The notes below the pieces were generated by a model. The model made no database searches. It was not told where the DNA came from and saw nothing but the letters and a program-made list of their open reading frames with translations. DNA of 64,000 bases from positions 1 through 64,000 of the forward strand of contig CAZCQG010000001.1 of the NCBI GenBank assembly GCA_964500775.1. Reading direction: 5' to 3'. The DNA comes from CAZCQG01 sp964500775. GTDB lineage: Bacteria; Campylobacterota; Campylobacteria; Campylobacterales; CAZCQG01. Of the stretch, positions 24,581 through 33,551 are shown in pieces (positions within the stretch are counted from its first letter, which is position 1; each line of letters opens with the position of its first letter). The translations under genes were made by a program, and so were the position numbers.

Positions 24581-25081
24581 TTATAAAACCGATGTGTTTT
24601 CTAGTCTCTCAAGCTCGTTTTGCGTCAAAAGCTCTTCGAGATTAAGAATCATCACGACATTCTTTCCGCTTTTTGCCATTTTCTTGATGTAGGTACTGTC
24701 CAGTTTCGCACCGAACGTCGGCGGATCGGTTATCTCATCGCTATTTATCTGCAATACTTCTTCGACGCTATCTACGACAAAACCCACGTTTATTCCGCTC
24801 ACTTGGATGATGATGATAGCCGTACGCATAGTCGGTTCGGATTCGTCTAGTCCAAATTTCAACCGCATATCGATTACGGGTATGATGATACCGCGGAGGT
24901 TCATCACCCCTTTAAAGTATTTTGGCATCTTAGGGATACGCGTAGTTTTCATATGCGCGATGATCTCTTTGACATCCGATATAGCTACGCCGTAGAGTTC
25001 CTCATCTAGATGAAACGTCAAGAAACGCTGCGTCGTCCCGATCGCTTTTCCCCTCTCCTCCGCGCTCATTTTGTCTTCCAT
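24581..25081 (-). CDS. cheW: Chemotaxis coupling protein CheW
   Basis: Links receptors to CheA. 166 aa, beta-rich: FLTFHLDEELYGVAISDVKEI, then MPKYFKGVMNLRGIIIPVIDM and VVDSVEEVLQI, the standard CheW motifs including the N-L-R-G loop that contacts CheA and receptors. It sits 3 bases after cheY and 10 bases before the STAS gene. No chemoreceptor gene is found in the window, so receptors must be elsewhere. Confidence 0.96.
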   Translation of the reverse strand: MEDKMSAEERGKAIGTTQRFLTFHLDEELYGVAISDVKEIIAHMKTTRIPKMPKYFKGVMNLRGIIIPVIDMRLKFGLDESEPTMRTAIIIIQVSGINVGFVVDSVEEVLQINSDEITDPPTFGAKLDSTYIKKMAKSGKNVVMILNLEELLTQNELERLENTSVL

Positions 25082-25084
25082 CGC

Positions 25085-25471
25085 TTAGATTCCTAGCACC
25101 ATTTTTATAGATTTTACCAATTTGTCCTCGCTAAAAGGTTTTACCATCCAACCCGTCACGCCGATACTTTTTCCTTTCATCTTCATATCCGCACTGCTTT
25201 CGGTCGTGAGTATTAAGATGGGTTTGTTTTTAAATTTCTCCATCCCTTTGAGTGTCGCAGATAAATCCAAGCCGTTCATTTGAGGCATATTTATATCGCT
25301 TATGAGCAAATCGTAGTCCAAGGCACCGCTTTGGGCATCCCCCAATAACTCTTCGGGATTTGCGTAAGCCCTAAATGTAATAGCTCCGGAACCAACCATC
25401 TCTTCCACCGCCATTTCCGCGGTCGCGATTATAGTTTTAGAATCATCGACGATTACTACGTTTTTTGCCAC
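25085..25471 (-). CDS. cheY: CheY-type single-domain response regulator
   Basis: 128-aa receiver with Asp9, Asp10, phosphoacceptor Asp59 (LLISDINMPQMNG), the Thr in LILTTESS and the Lys in MVKPFSEDKL. It receives phosphate from CheA and sets flagellar rotation, or serves as phosphate sink. I start at GTG 25471 because AAGGAG lies 5 bases before it; the GTG two codons upstream leaves no room. First gene of the che operon, divergent from the hybrid kinase gene. Confidence 0.92.
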   Translation of the reverse strand: MAKNVVIVDDSKTIIATAEMAVEEMVGSGAITFRAYANPEELLGDAQSGALDYDLLISDINMPQMNGLDLSATLKGMEKFKNKPILILTTESSADMKMKGKSIGVTGWMVKPFSEDKLVKSIKMVLGI

Positions 25472-25570
25472 ATTCACTCCTTCAATTTAAAAAATGTTTA
25501 ACTTATTCTACAACAAGATACATATAAAATAGTATCGAACTTTTTTGATGTTTCACAATAAGGCGGTGTT

Positions 25571-27091
25571 ATGGAAAAAAATGCGCTCTCTAGTTTGAGT
25601 ATTTTAATAGTCGACGATGACGACTTGATATTAAGAAATCTAAACCTTTTTTTACAGCACCATTGCAGAGAACTCTATTCCGCCTCAAACGGCAAAGAGG
25701 CTTACGAGAAAGTGGTTAAATACTCTCCTGATGTCCTTATTACCGACATTATTATGCCGATAATGGACGGGTTAACCCTTATTGAAAAAATCAACCAAAC
25801 AGTCGCCCAAAAACCCATAGTGGTCGTCTCGACCGCAGTTGATGAAATCTCCACGATTTTAAAAGCGATCGAATTAGGGGTAAATCAATACATCACCAAA
25901 CCCATAAACCTCAAAAAGCTATTGGCTAAACTAGAATCTGAAGCGATCAATATTCAAAATAAAAAAAAGCTGCACGAAGAGCACCAATACTACGAGGCAC
26001 TCGTCAATAATTTTATCGTTTCCAAAACAGATAAAGAGGGTGTAATCACGTATGCCAACGACTACTTTTGCAACATCTCCGGCTACGCCCAAGAGGAGCT
26101 TATAGGCAAATCGCACAATATCGTCAGACACTCCGATATGCCGAGTGATGTTTTTAAAAACCTGTGGGAGACGATAAAAAACAAACGCACTTGGAAAGGG
26201 ATTGTCAAAAACAAAACAAAAAGCGGCTCATTTTACATCGTAAACGCTACCGTCATCCCCATCCTAGACACCGATGGCGAGATAAAAGAATTTATCTCCA
26301 TCAGAGAAGATATTACGGAGCTAGAGCGCTTGCGAGAAAAAAGGGAAAAAGATAAAGAGGAATTGCAAAAAAGTCTCGCCCAAAAAAAGCTCCTCGAAGA
26401 GACAAACCGCGCCAAAGATTCCTTTTTGGTACTCTTTACCCATGAGCTTAAAACACCATTGAACGCTATTATCAATTTTTCCGAATATCTACTCAAGCAT
26501 CACAAAAAAAATGAAGCCATCGATATAAAAAAGAGTGTCGATCTTTTGACCTCCATATACAACAACGGCAAGCTAATGCTTGAGCACGTGACCAATATCT
26601 TAGACATCGCGAGGTTAAAAGCAGGCAAGATAACCAAATCATTGAGTCTAGTATCTTTGGGGCAATGCGTCGAAGAGTTGGCGGTCGAGTTCTCCGCAGC
26701 GCTCCAAGCGGAAAAAATGATGATTGAATTTATTGCGGACGACAAAGAGCTTACGGTTGTGAGTGATTATAAAATGCTTAAACAAATTTTGTCGAATTTA
26801 ATTTCAAACTCGATAAAATACGGTAAAGACAAGATACGAATCTCAATAAGCGCCGATGGAGGCGCTACTATCCTAAGAGTCGAGGACAACGGCTCGGGTA
26901 TTAGCGATAAAGAAGGGGTGTTTGAGCTCTTTACTCAAGACAGAAAACACGATCACTCCTCCAGCGGCACGGGAGTGGGACTTTATTTGGTCAAGTCGTT
27001 GTGCGAAGAGCTGCATATAGACATTGCGCTTAAAGATTCTCCCTCTCTAGGGGGCGTGCTTATCGAATTAATTTGGAAGGGGCAGGAATAA
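25571..27091 (+). CDS. Receiver-PAS hybrid sensor histidine kinase
   Basis: 506-aa cytoplasmic kinase. An N-terminal receiver carries Asp59 (ITDIIMPIMDG). A PAS domain covers about 140-250 (VITYANDYFCNISGYAQEELIGKS), the aerotaxis-like type. A coiled coil is followed by a HisKA with His291 (FTHELKTPLN) and a HATPase with SNLISNSIKYG, VEDNGSGI and GTGVGLYLVKSL. No membrane segment. It is divergent from cheY and overlaps the next response regulator by one base, so the two form a pair. Confidence 0.93.
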   Translation: MEKNALSSLSILIVDDDDLILRNLNLFLQHHCRELYSASNGKEAYEKVVKYSPDVLITDIIMPIMDGLTLIEKINQTVAQKPIVVVSTAVDEISTILKAIELGVNQYITKPINLKKLLAKLESEAINIQNKKKLHEEHQYYEALVNNFIVSKTDKEGVITYANDYFCNISGYAQEELIGKSHNIVRHSDMPSDVFKNLWETIKNKRTWKGIVKNKTKSGSFYIVNATVIPILDTDGEIKEFISIREDITELERLREKREKDKEELQKSLAQKKLLEETNRAKDSFLVLFTHELKTPLNAIINFSEYLLKHHKKNEAIDIKKSVDLLTSIYNNGKLMLEHVTNILDIARLKAGKITKSLSLVSLGQCVEELAVEFSAALQAEKMMIEFIADDKELTVVSDYKMLKQILSNLISNSIKYGKDKIRISISADGGATILRVEDNGSGISDKEGVFELFTQDRKHDHSSSGTGVGLYLVKSLCEELHIDIALKDSPSLGGVLIELIWKGQE

Positions 27092-28386
27092 TGAAAAAAA
27101 TTTTATTAGTGGATGACAACAAAGACAATATCCTTACCCTTGCTTTACTTTTGGAGGAGGTCGATAACATCTCCATAGAGACTGCGCAAAACGGTCTTGA
27201 GGCGCTGGAGCTTTGCAAAAACGAAAACTTTGACCTCATTTTTATGGATCTTATGATGCCGGTGATGAGCGGTCAGGACGCGACTAGGGCTATCAAGCAA
27301 ATCTCTCCGAAAAGTATGATAGTCGCCGTATCCGCGCTTGACGACGACACGACAAAGAAAGAGATGCTCCTTTTGGGGGCAGAGGACTATATCCGAAAAC
27401 CCATTGATTCGAATCTCTTTTTAAAAAGAACTCAAAATTATTTAGAGTTATTGGACCTACGAAAAGAACGCGTAGCCGACAACCAAGCAAAAAATCTGTT
27501 TACGAAAGAGGTATACAACAGGTGTACCGCCTTTAGGATTACGAGTAAAAATTCGTTGGCGGAGTTTTGGGAGTATTATCTTAGCGATACCGCCAATAAT
27601 AGCGGTGAAATATACGACTGCGTACGCATCGTATATGCGTTCGGTATGTATATGCTCAACAACGACACGAGTTTTAGAATCTGCTACGAAGAAGATGACG
27701 AAAGGATGTACTTCACCGTAAACAATCTAGAAATCATACGCGAACAATCACTCAAAAATATACTCCTGCGCCACTATCCAAAAGGAAAATATATTTATCA
27801 AAACGGGAATCTCTCGTTTATGATCTACAAAAAAAGCGCCTTCGAGCAAAATGTATCAACGCCTACGGAATCTAACTTGAGCAAAGAAGATGAACAGATT
27901 CTAAGAAAAGAGCATTTAGAAAAAATCTCTGCCGCCGAATATGTCGATAATACCCCTATAAACATAATTGCAAAAATTGAAGAGCTTGAAGAGAATGAAG
28001 AGAATATAGATGTCGCCATAGTCAATTTTGAAACCAAGCCGAGCAAAGAGGCGCTAAGTAAGGTCGGTGAGCTATTTTTCGCTTACGCGCTTGTCATCGA
28101 AGAGCTCGTCGAGTTCCAACATTTAGCGTATGCGATAGAGACAGCATCAAAACTTTTCTCCAATACAACAGAAGAGCAGCTTACCCCCGAAAAGAACAAA
28201 AAAATAACCCTCTTCCTTAATAACATGCTCACCGATTTGAGCTCTTGGCGCAAAACGATATTTATAGAAAAAAGTGCTATCGATATACACTATCTCGATA
28301 GCTCATTACTTAGCTCATGCCTTAGTGCGGAAATGCTCATTAATGATACACAAAATGAAGACGAAGGTGAAATAGAATTTTTTTAA
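27091..28386 (+). CDS. Response regulator with a large unknown output domain
   Basis: 431-aa protein. The N-terminal receiver has Asp8/Asp9 and phosphoacceptor Asp53 (LIFMDLMMPVMSG). The remaining 300 residues match no output domain I recognise; there is no HTH, GGDEF or HD signature. The segment is acidic and helical, with a repeat of Glu-rich helices after residue 270. The start is the ATG at 27091, which overlaps the kinase stop (TAATG). The paired kinase at 25571 is the likely phosphate donor. Output may be protein-protein interaction. Confidence 0.85.
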   Translation: MKKILLVDDNKDNILTLALLLEEVDNISIETAQNGLEALELCKNENFDLIFMDLMMPVMSGQDATRAIKQISPKSMIVAVSALDDDTTKKEMLLLGAEDYIRKPIDSNLFLKRTQNYLELLDLRKERVADNQAKNLFTKEVYNRCTAFRITSKNSLAEFWEYYLSDTANNSGEIYDCVRIVYAFGMYMLNNDTSFRICYEEDDERMYFTVNNLEIIREQSLKNILLRHYPKGKYIYQNGNLSFMIYKKSAFEQNVSTPTESNLSKEDEQILRKEHLEKISAAEYVDNTPINIIAKIEELEENEENIDVAIVNFETKPSKEALSKVGELFFAYALVIEELVEFQHLAYAIETASKLFSNTTEEQLTPEKNKKITLFLNNMLTDLSSWRKTIFIEKSAIDIHYLDSSLLSSCLSAEMLINDTQNEDEGEIEFF

Positions 28387-28579
28387 CCTCTAAAAAAAGT
28401 AAAACTTTTTCTGCTTAATAATTATTTTTATTCAATATTTTCACTGTGATGAAATTATTGCTTATTAAACACACCGATAATCGCATAATCTACAAAGTCC
28501 CGTAAATACGGCGTTTAAACTCTCTCATTTCATAATACAAACTTATAAAATAATTAACAAATGATTAACACTCCAAGAT

Positions 28580-28585
28580 TATAAT
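28580..28585 (+). promoter_or_regulatory. Probable -10 element of the bd-type oxidase operon
   Basis: A TATAAT hexamer lies 38 bases before the start codon in an A/T-rich leader, without a clear -35, as is usual for the main sigma factor of Campylobacterota. AAAGGAG follows just before the ATG. Confidence 0.5.
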
Positions 28586-28623
28586 CCTCGGTTGTCTTTT
28601 AATCATTAACGAAAGGAGTCTTC

Positions 28624-29961
28624 ATGGATATAGTAGGACAGTTTCCACTGTTTTATTTTCCAGAATACGGAAGTGCGTGGATGATGGGTATCACAGGTAC
28701 CATTCACATTCTCGCATCACATACTTCCGTCGGTGCAGCGATGCTATTTGCCTATTTGGCATACAAGGCGTATAAAGAAGATAGGGTCGATCTCTATCCG
28801 TATATGAAAAAATACGGTATGTTTTTGCTCATATTTTCTTACGTTATCGGTTCGATAACGGGTCCGGGTATCTGGTATACCGCCACGGCAGCTTCACCGA
28901 GGGGGATAAGTGCGCTTATTCATAACTTCGTGTGGGTATGGGCTACCGAGTGGGTATTCTTCGTCTACGAAGTCATCGGCGTGTTTGCGCTTGTCTATTT
29001 TATAGATAAGATAGATAGGAAAACACACCTCAAGCTCACCTATACGTTTGCAATGGCTTCAGTGGGAACACTTACGCTTATCATCGGAATCATAAGCTTT
29101 ATGATGTGGCCCGGAACCGATGCATATTATGCGACGGGGAGTGCAAGCGATGCGTTCTTCGGTATAAACACCTTCCCGCATATGTTCCTAAGAATCGGCT
29201 TTATGATAATGATGTCCGGTGTCATCGGGCTTGTCATCTCAAGTGCGATTAAAAGGGAAAATGCCGCACTCTCTGCAGAGCTTAGCCGAATAATGGGCTA
29301 TGTGAGTATGATCGGCGGTTTTGTTACGATGCTCTTTTTTATGTGGTATATGGGTACGCTACCTGAAAACGCGCATGCGGTATTTAACGTAGACAAAGCC
29401 TCTATCATACAAAGCAGGGTGATTCTTACGCTCGTATTTACCCTCTATTTCCTCGTCGCGATATTCAAACCGAACTTCATCAATGTCCCTTTGGCTGCAA
29501 CGATGATATTAGTAATACTCGTAGCGGGACTTTGGCCGGGCGAAAAACTAAGAGAAAGTATGAGAAAACCATACGTTGCGGGACAATACATCTACTCCAA
29601 CCAACTCATCGCTAGAGACGTTCCCGGAAAAGGAATCAAAAGCGAAATGGACACGGTCGCAAACGTAGGTCTCCTCCAATCAAATCCATGGATTCCTGAA
29701 AATCTTAAAGTCATAACAGAAGAAAACAAACACGAGGCGGGTGCGATTCTCGCGAAACTCTCCTGCTCAAACTGTCACTCGTTAGAGACTACCGGAGTTT
29801 TTAGACCGCTCAAAGATAGACTAGCGGGTATGGACAAAGACGCTATAAAAGGGATAGTCCAAGCAATAGGTGCGGGTGGATTCCCGTATATGCCGAAGCT
29901 ACAACTGCCCGAACATGAACAAGATGCGCTTGCCGAGTGGCTCGCGTCACAAAATTACTAA
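28624..29961 (+). CDS. Cytochrome bd-superfamily subunit I with C-terminal c-type heme
   Basis: 445-aa membrane protein. Multiple transmembrane helices carry the subunit I signature with an early His-rich helix (GTIHILASHTSVGAAM) and the ITGPGIWY motif around residue 80 that resembles GPGMW near the hemes in CydA. After the last membrane helix comes a soluble tail with Cys381-S-N-Cys384-His385, a covalent c-type heme site, and PKLQLPEHEQDALAEWL, the end of a cytochrome c domain. The classic quinol loop is not obvious. Electrons may therefore come from a c-type carrier or be relayed through heme c. Operon with the subunit II-like gene. Confidence 0.85.
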   Translation: MDIVGQFPLFYFPEYGSAWMMGITGTIHILASHTSVGAAMLFAYLAYKAYKEDRVDLYPYMKKYGMFLLIFSYVIGSITGPGIWYTATAASPRGISALIHNFVWVWATEWVFFVYEVIGVFALVYFIDKIDRKTHLKLTYTFAMASVGTLTLIIGIISFMMWPGTDAYYATGSASDAFFGINTFPHMFLRIGFMIMMSGVIGLVISSAIKRENAALSAELSRIMGYVSMIGGFVTMLFFMWYMGTLPENAHAVFNVDKASIIQSRVILTLVFTLYFLVAIFKPNFINVPLAATMILVILVAGLWPGEKLRESMRKPYVAGQYIYSNQLIARDVPGKGIKSEMDTVANVGLLQSNPWIPENLKVITEENKHEAGAILAKLSCSNCHSLETTGVFRPLKDRLAGMDKDAIKGIVQAIGAGGFPYMPKLQLPEHEQDALAEWLASQNY

Positions 29962-29970
29962 GGAGTATAT

Positions 29971-31164
29971 ATGGATGCATCTGTACTATTAGCCCTTAGG
30001 GATCCCGCCGGTGTTCCGTTTTATCCGGTCGTATTTCAAGCGCTATATGTTCTCACGTGGGCGCTTCACGCCGCTTTTGTACTGCTCTCGCTAGGGGCAA
30101 TGGGATTGTCGATTTACGGCTCTACGAGACAGTCGAGTGATGCGAATTGGAAGATTCTCACACCCCATTTGATACAAACGGGCAAAGTAAGCGTTTCGAT
30201 TCTTATTGTTTTAGGTGTCGCACCGCTTCTTTTTACACAAGTCATTTATGATCCAAACTGGTATGTAGCAAATACACTCTCAGGTATTTGGGTCTTTACG
30301 TTTATCTATTCATTGATTGTCGGCTATATTATGTACTACTGGTACTATTATGCAAACAAGGCCAAAAACGGCGGCGGTACACTTATAGGAATCGTATCGT
30401 TTTTGATTCTAGTTTTCTGCGGTCTTTTGATGCACAACTTTGCCGTAACGTCGATAATGCCGAACGAGTGGATGCAAATGTACGCACCGCGCGGTCACAT
30501 CGATACTAGCGGTACGACATTAAATATCGATGTTATCAGACTAGCCTTTATGGTGAGCCTTTCAATACCAACCGTCGGTATATTCCTACAAAACTATTCA
30601 AGATTCTTGAGTACGAGAAAAGATTTTAGCGGCGACTATATCGATTTTACTAGAAAACTCGGTACGACGTTTGCGACTATCGGTCTAGTAATCAGCGCCG
30701 TGCTTTTCGTCCTTTGGATGTTTACTATCGGATACCTTTTCCATCCGCTCGTACTTGCGACGGTAGTCTCTGTTGTGATTCTTCTGCTTCTTGCGGCAAA
30801 AAATAGCAATAGCTATATCACGACGGGCGTACTCGTAGTGGCAGCTTTGCTTATCTCTGCAGTAAGAGAGCTTATCAGATTCGACATCATGGCAAATCTA
30901 GGATACAGCATCTATGACTATCCCGTGAATTTGGAGATTCCTTCTATTGCGATGTTCTTGTTGACATTCCTTATCATGGGCGGTATCGGCGTAGCATTTT
31001 TGCTCACGATGGCATGGAAAGTCGGAAAAAATCAGGGTGTTTTTGACGGGAGCAAAGATGTTGCCGTTACAAAACTTGCAAACTATACTTTAGCGATTAT
31101 GGGCGTATGGCTTTTGGTCTATCTCGCTTGGGGTATGGGAATCTTGTTTAACAACATTCTATAA
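29971..31164 (+). CDS. Cytochrome bd-superfamily subunit II-like membrane protein
   Basis: 397-aa protein with about nine to ten membrane helices, nine bases after the heme-c subunit. Overall layout and partner suggest the second subunit of a bd-like oxidase, although it is not a close match to textbook CydB. It has His/Trp-containing helices (LYVLTWALHAAFVLLSLGAM; FCGLLMHNFAVTSIMP). The first helix resembles that of subunit I, as if both arose by duplication in this branch. Substrate could be oxygen, or another acceptor; the sequence does not settle it. Confidence 0.78.
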   Translation: MDASVLLALRDPAGVPFYPVVFQALYVLTWALHAAFVLLSLGAMGLSIYGSTRQSSDANWKILTPHLIQTGKVSVSILIVLGVAPLLFTQVIYDPNWYVANTLSGIWVFTFIYSLIVGYIMYYWYYYANKAKNGGGTLIGIVSFLILVFCGLLMHNFAVTSIMPNEWMQMYAPRGHIDTSGTTLNIDVIRLAFMVSLSIPTVGIFLQNYSRFLSTRKDFSGDYIDFTRKLGTTFATIGLVISAVLFVLWMFTIGYLFHPLVLATVVSVVILLLLAAKNSNSYITTGVLVVAALLISAVRELIRFDIMANLGYSIYDYPVNLEIPSIAMFLLTFLIMGGIGVAFLLTMAWKVGKNQGVFDGSKDVAVTKLANYTLAIMGVWLLVYLAWGMGILFNNIL

Positions 31165-31167
31165 ACA

Positions 31168-31198
31168 TTTATTCAAGGAGGTTTCCTCCTTGAATAAA
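31168..31198. terminator. Bidirectional terminator hairpin
   Basis: Perfect 14-bp stem (31168-31181 with 31185-31198) and a TTT loop lies between the convergent oxidase and kinase genes. T-rich sequence follows on the plus strand. Confidence 0.75.
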
Positions 31199-31203
31199 CT
31201 TAT

Positions 31204-32313
31204 CTATCTTTTTTTAGGAAGTGCAATCCTAAAAGTCGCCCCTTCTTTACTTTTTAATACCCGAATCTCACCGCCGAATTCATTGAGTATCGCTTTTGCA
31301 TTAAACAACGAAAGCCCCGTCATACTTTTTGGATATTTTGAGGAGTAGTAGGGCTCAAATATTTTTTCGGGATCGACATCCACAAAACCCTCTCCGTTGT
31401 CTTCTACGTACACATATATTTTATTGGCGCTCTCAGAGAGTCTTATGCGTATATACGGCGTAAAGCAAGCTTTGCTTTCTGTTTTTCTTTGTAATGATTC
31501 ATACGCATTATTAAGAAGGGTAAAGATAACGGTCCTAATCCCAAAGCCGTTTCCGCAAAAACTAAGATTCCCTTTTGTCGTGTTTTCAACGACTATTTTT
31601 GCAAGATTCTTGTTCTCAAATATTTTTACACATACCTCTATACTACGAGCAATATCTTGCTGTCCCTTCTCTTCCATATAAGCAAAGCGTATGGCATTAA
31701 TATCGGTATTTATCCTAGCGCTCGTCTCTCTAAGCAGATCGATAAAAGAGATAACTTTCTCGTATTCCAATTTCCCGCAATGATCGCACCCCTCAAGTGA
31801 ATCTTTGATAATGTCTAATATCATCATAAAAACACTTAAGGGCTGTCTCCAGTGATGCGCTATATTTCTCATTAGTTCGGTCACCACGAGAAAATCGGTA
31901 TTTTTATGTAGTGTTTTATGACTTGCAAACGCTCCTATGCCGCTATCGATATAACGCTTTGAAATATCACATAGCTGGATAATGACATAGCGCTCATCAC
32001 TATCGTCGAGCGCCGACACAAACGTATCGAAAATGTATCGTTTGTTGCTGACCAAGTCTACTGCTCCGAGGGTAAATCTACTCTCTAAAGAATAATCGCC
32101 GAATCGTAACAGTTCTCCAAAAGAGATATACTGCTGTTGCTCCAACAATGAAAACTCGAATCTTTTTAAAAAGAATTCTTCAATGCCGGATTGATCCGTA
32201 TGGAATGTATTTGTCATATTTTCATTTACAAATACTATCTCTTGGTTTGTTTTTTTTATAATAAATGAAGGTATATTAAGGATTTTTAGTGTTTTAATTG
32301 CAAAATTTATCAT
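31204..32313 (-). CDS. Sensor histidine kinase, HWRQP type
   Basis: 369-aa soluble kinase. An N-terminal PAS-like region (about 10-130) is followed by the dimerisation helix with NIAHHWRQPLSVFMM, a sub-family common in Campylobacterota, and an HATPase with LLNNAYESL, VEDNGEGF and MTGLSLFNAKAILNEFGG. It has no attached receiver and no cognate regulator next to it. It converges on the bd-type oxidase and diverges from an HTH gene. The intergenic region has an inverted repeat likely bound by that regulator. Confidence 0.9.
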   Translation of the reverse strand: MINFAIKTLKILNIPSFIIKKTNQEIVFVNENMTNTFHTDQSGIEEFFLKRFEFSLLEQQQYISFGELLRFGDYSLESRFTLGAVDLVSNKRYIFDTFVSALDDSDERYVIIQLCDISKRYIDSGIGAFASHKTLHKNTDFLVVTELMRNIAHHWRQPLSVFMMILDIIKDSLEGCDHCGKLEYEKVISFIDLLRETSARINTDINAIRFAYMEEKGQQDIARSIEVCVKIFENKNLAKIVVENTTKGNLSFCGNGFGIRTVIFTLLNNAYESLQRKTESKACFTPYIRIRLSESANKIYVYVEDNGEGFVDVDPEKIFEPYYSSKYPKSMTGLSLFNAKAILNEFGGEIRVLKSKEGATFRIALPKKR

Positions 32314-32339
32314 TTATGCAACCTTAAATTTTTTAATAT

Positions 32340-32372
32340 GGTCATATTGACAAAAATATATCATTTATGACC
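32340..32372. promoter_or_regulatory. Operator-like inverted repeat between kinase and HTH genes
   Basis: GGTCATA (32340-32346) faces TATGACC (32366-32372). In addition TATCATTTATG is repeated at 32308-32318, over the kinase start, and 32359-32369. The arrangement suits a dimeric HTH regulator acting on both divergent genes. Confidence 0.5.
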
Positions 32373-32424
32373 TTATTTAATACTTACCATATAACAAATA
32401 TTCTCGATAAATAAAGGGTTGCCG

Positions 32425-32814
32425 ATGCAGGTATTTGAAAAAATTAATTATCTTTTAGCTGAAAAAAAAATGACAAAAAAGGAATTCGCGGATAAGCTAA
32501 TATCTCTCTCTCCAAAGCTAAAGTCTACGGGGGAAACTCCTTCGTATCAAACCATATTAGGCTATCTGTACGGGAAGCGAGAGATAAAAATTGAGCTTAT
32601 ACCCTATATTGCAGAGGTATTGGGGGTGCGAGAGCAAGAGCTTTTTGTCTTTGACATCGAGTACTCAAACAGCTACAACTATGCACGATCTAAGGAGGTG
32701 AGGGAGATAGTCGATTTGTTGCAGTATGTACCAAACACGCTAGTAGCTAACATAAAAGAACAGCTTTTAAAATACAAGGCGCTTTATGATGAAAGTATGA
32801 AAAAAATATCTTAG
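32425..32814 (+). CDS. Cro/CI-type HTH transcriptional regulator
   Basis: 129-aa protein with an N-terminal HTH_3-type domain: INYLLAEKKMTKKEFADKL, a longer than usual loop, then TPSYQTILGYLYGKREIKIELIPYIAEVLGV. The C-terminal 50 residues are helical and may dimerise. I use ATG 32425, which has AAAGGG just upstream, instead of TTG 32419. It is divergent from the kinase gene and its stop overlaps the next convergent gene by 4 bases. Confidence 0.85.
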   Translation: MQVFEKINYLLAEKKMTKKEFADKLISLSPKLKSTGETPSYQTILGYLYGKREIKIELIPYIAEVLGVREQELFVFDIEYSNSYNYARSKEVREIVDLLQYVPNTLVANIKEQLLKYKALYDESMKKIS

Positions 32815-33551
32815 TGTGTTTTTTGGCGAATCTCTTTGTTTATTTCAAAAAGCACTTTATTGGAATCTAACGCATTTTTGAGGACATCGTATCCAAACTC
32901 CGTATCGCATCCGAGCACCTCGTACAATCCTCGTATCACCTCATAATCTTCAGGCGTATCGAGGGTGATTCTGTACTCTGAATAATCTTCCGTATCTTGC
33001 AAACATCCTAGAGCATTTTGCTCTTTTGCCCGCGCGATGATACAAGGGGTGACGTGCTCCCTCTCCGTAGATGTCGTGGCATTTGCATAGCAGTATTCAA
33101 GCGCTTCAAAGCGAAAAATCTCAAAATCAAGTCCTCGGGGAAACGTACGTACGGGTATCACGTTTGAGTAGTACAGAGATTCTTCCTTTTGAAATCGTGA
33201 GATTCCTTCCTGTACAAGAGTGGCATCGATAAAAGGACAATCGGAGGTGATTCGAATAATAATATCTTTTTTTTTCGCTCCAAAAGCCCGTGCGCACTCA
33301 TAGTAGCGTCCGAGTACATCCTCGGTGTCACCCCGATAAAACGGTACGCCGTGCTTCTCGCATAGCGCTGTTATCCCAAACTCGCTTCCGTCATTCGTCG
33401 TAGCGATATACAAGTGCTCTTTAAAAATTTCCAAGCGTTTAAATACGACTTCTAGTACACTCATACCGCAAAGCGGCAATAAAACCTTTTTAGGAAGCCT
33501 CGTAGAGGTAGCGCGCGCTTGGATTATAATAAAAAGTTTTTCTATGAGCAA
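32811..33551 (-). CDS. SpsF-like cytidylyltransferase for surface sugar
   Basis: 246-aa nucleotidyltransferase: IIQARATSTRLPKKVLLPL is the nucleotide-binding P loop of the SpsF / CMP-sugar synthetase family, followed by IRITSDCPFID with metal-binding Asp. It activates a sugar as a nucleotide derivative for glycosylation. It overlaps the aminotransferase upstream by 10 bases. Together with the PseC-type enzyme and the flagellin-like gene it suggests flagellin or surface glycosylation. It is shorter than PseF and NeuA relatives and lacks their exact motifs, so the product sugar is uncertain. Confidence 0.85.
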   Translation of the reverse strand: MLIEKLFIIIQARATSTRLPKKVLLPLCGMSVLEVVFKRLEIFKEHLYIATTNDGSEFGITALCEKHGVPFYRGDTEDVLGRYYECARAFGAKKKDIIIRITSDCPFIDATLVQEGISRFQKEESLYYSNVIPVRTFPRGLDFEIFRFEALEYCYANATTSTEREHVTPCIIARAKEQNALGCLQDTEDYSEYRITLDTPEDYEVIRGLYEVLGCDTEFGYDVLKNALDSNKVLFEINKEIRQKTH

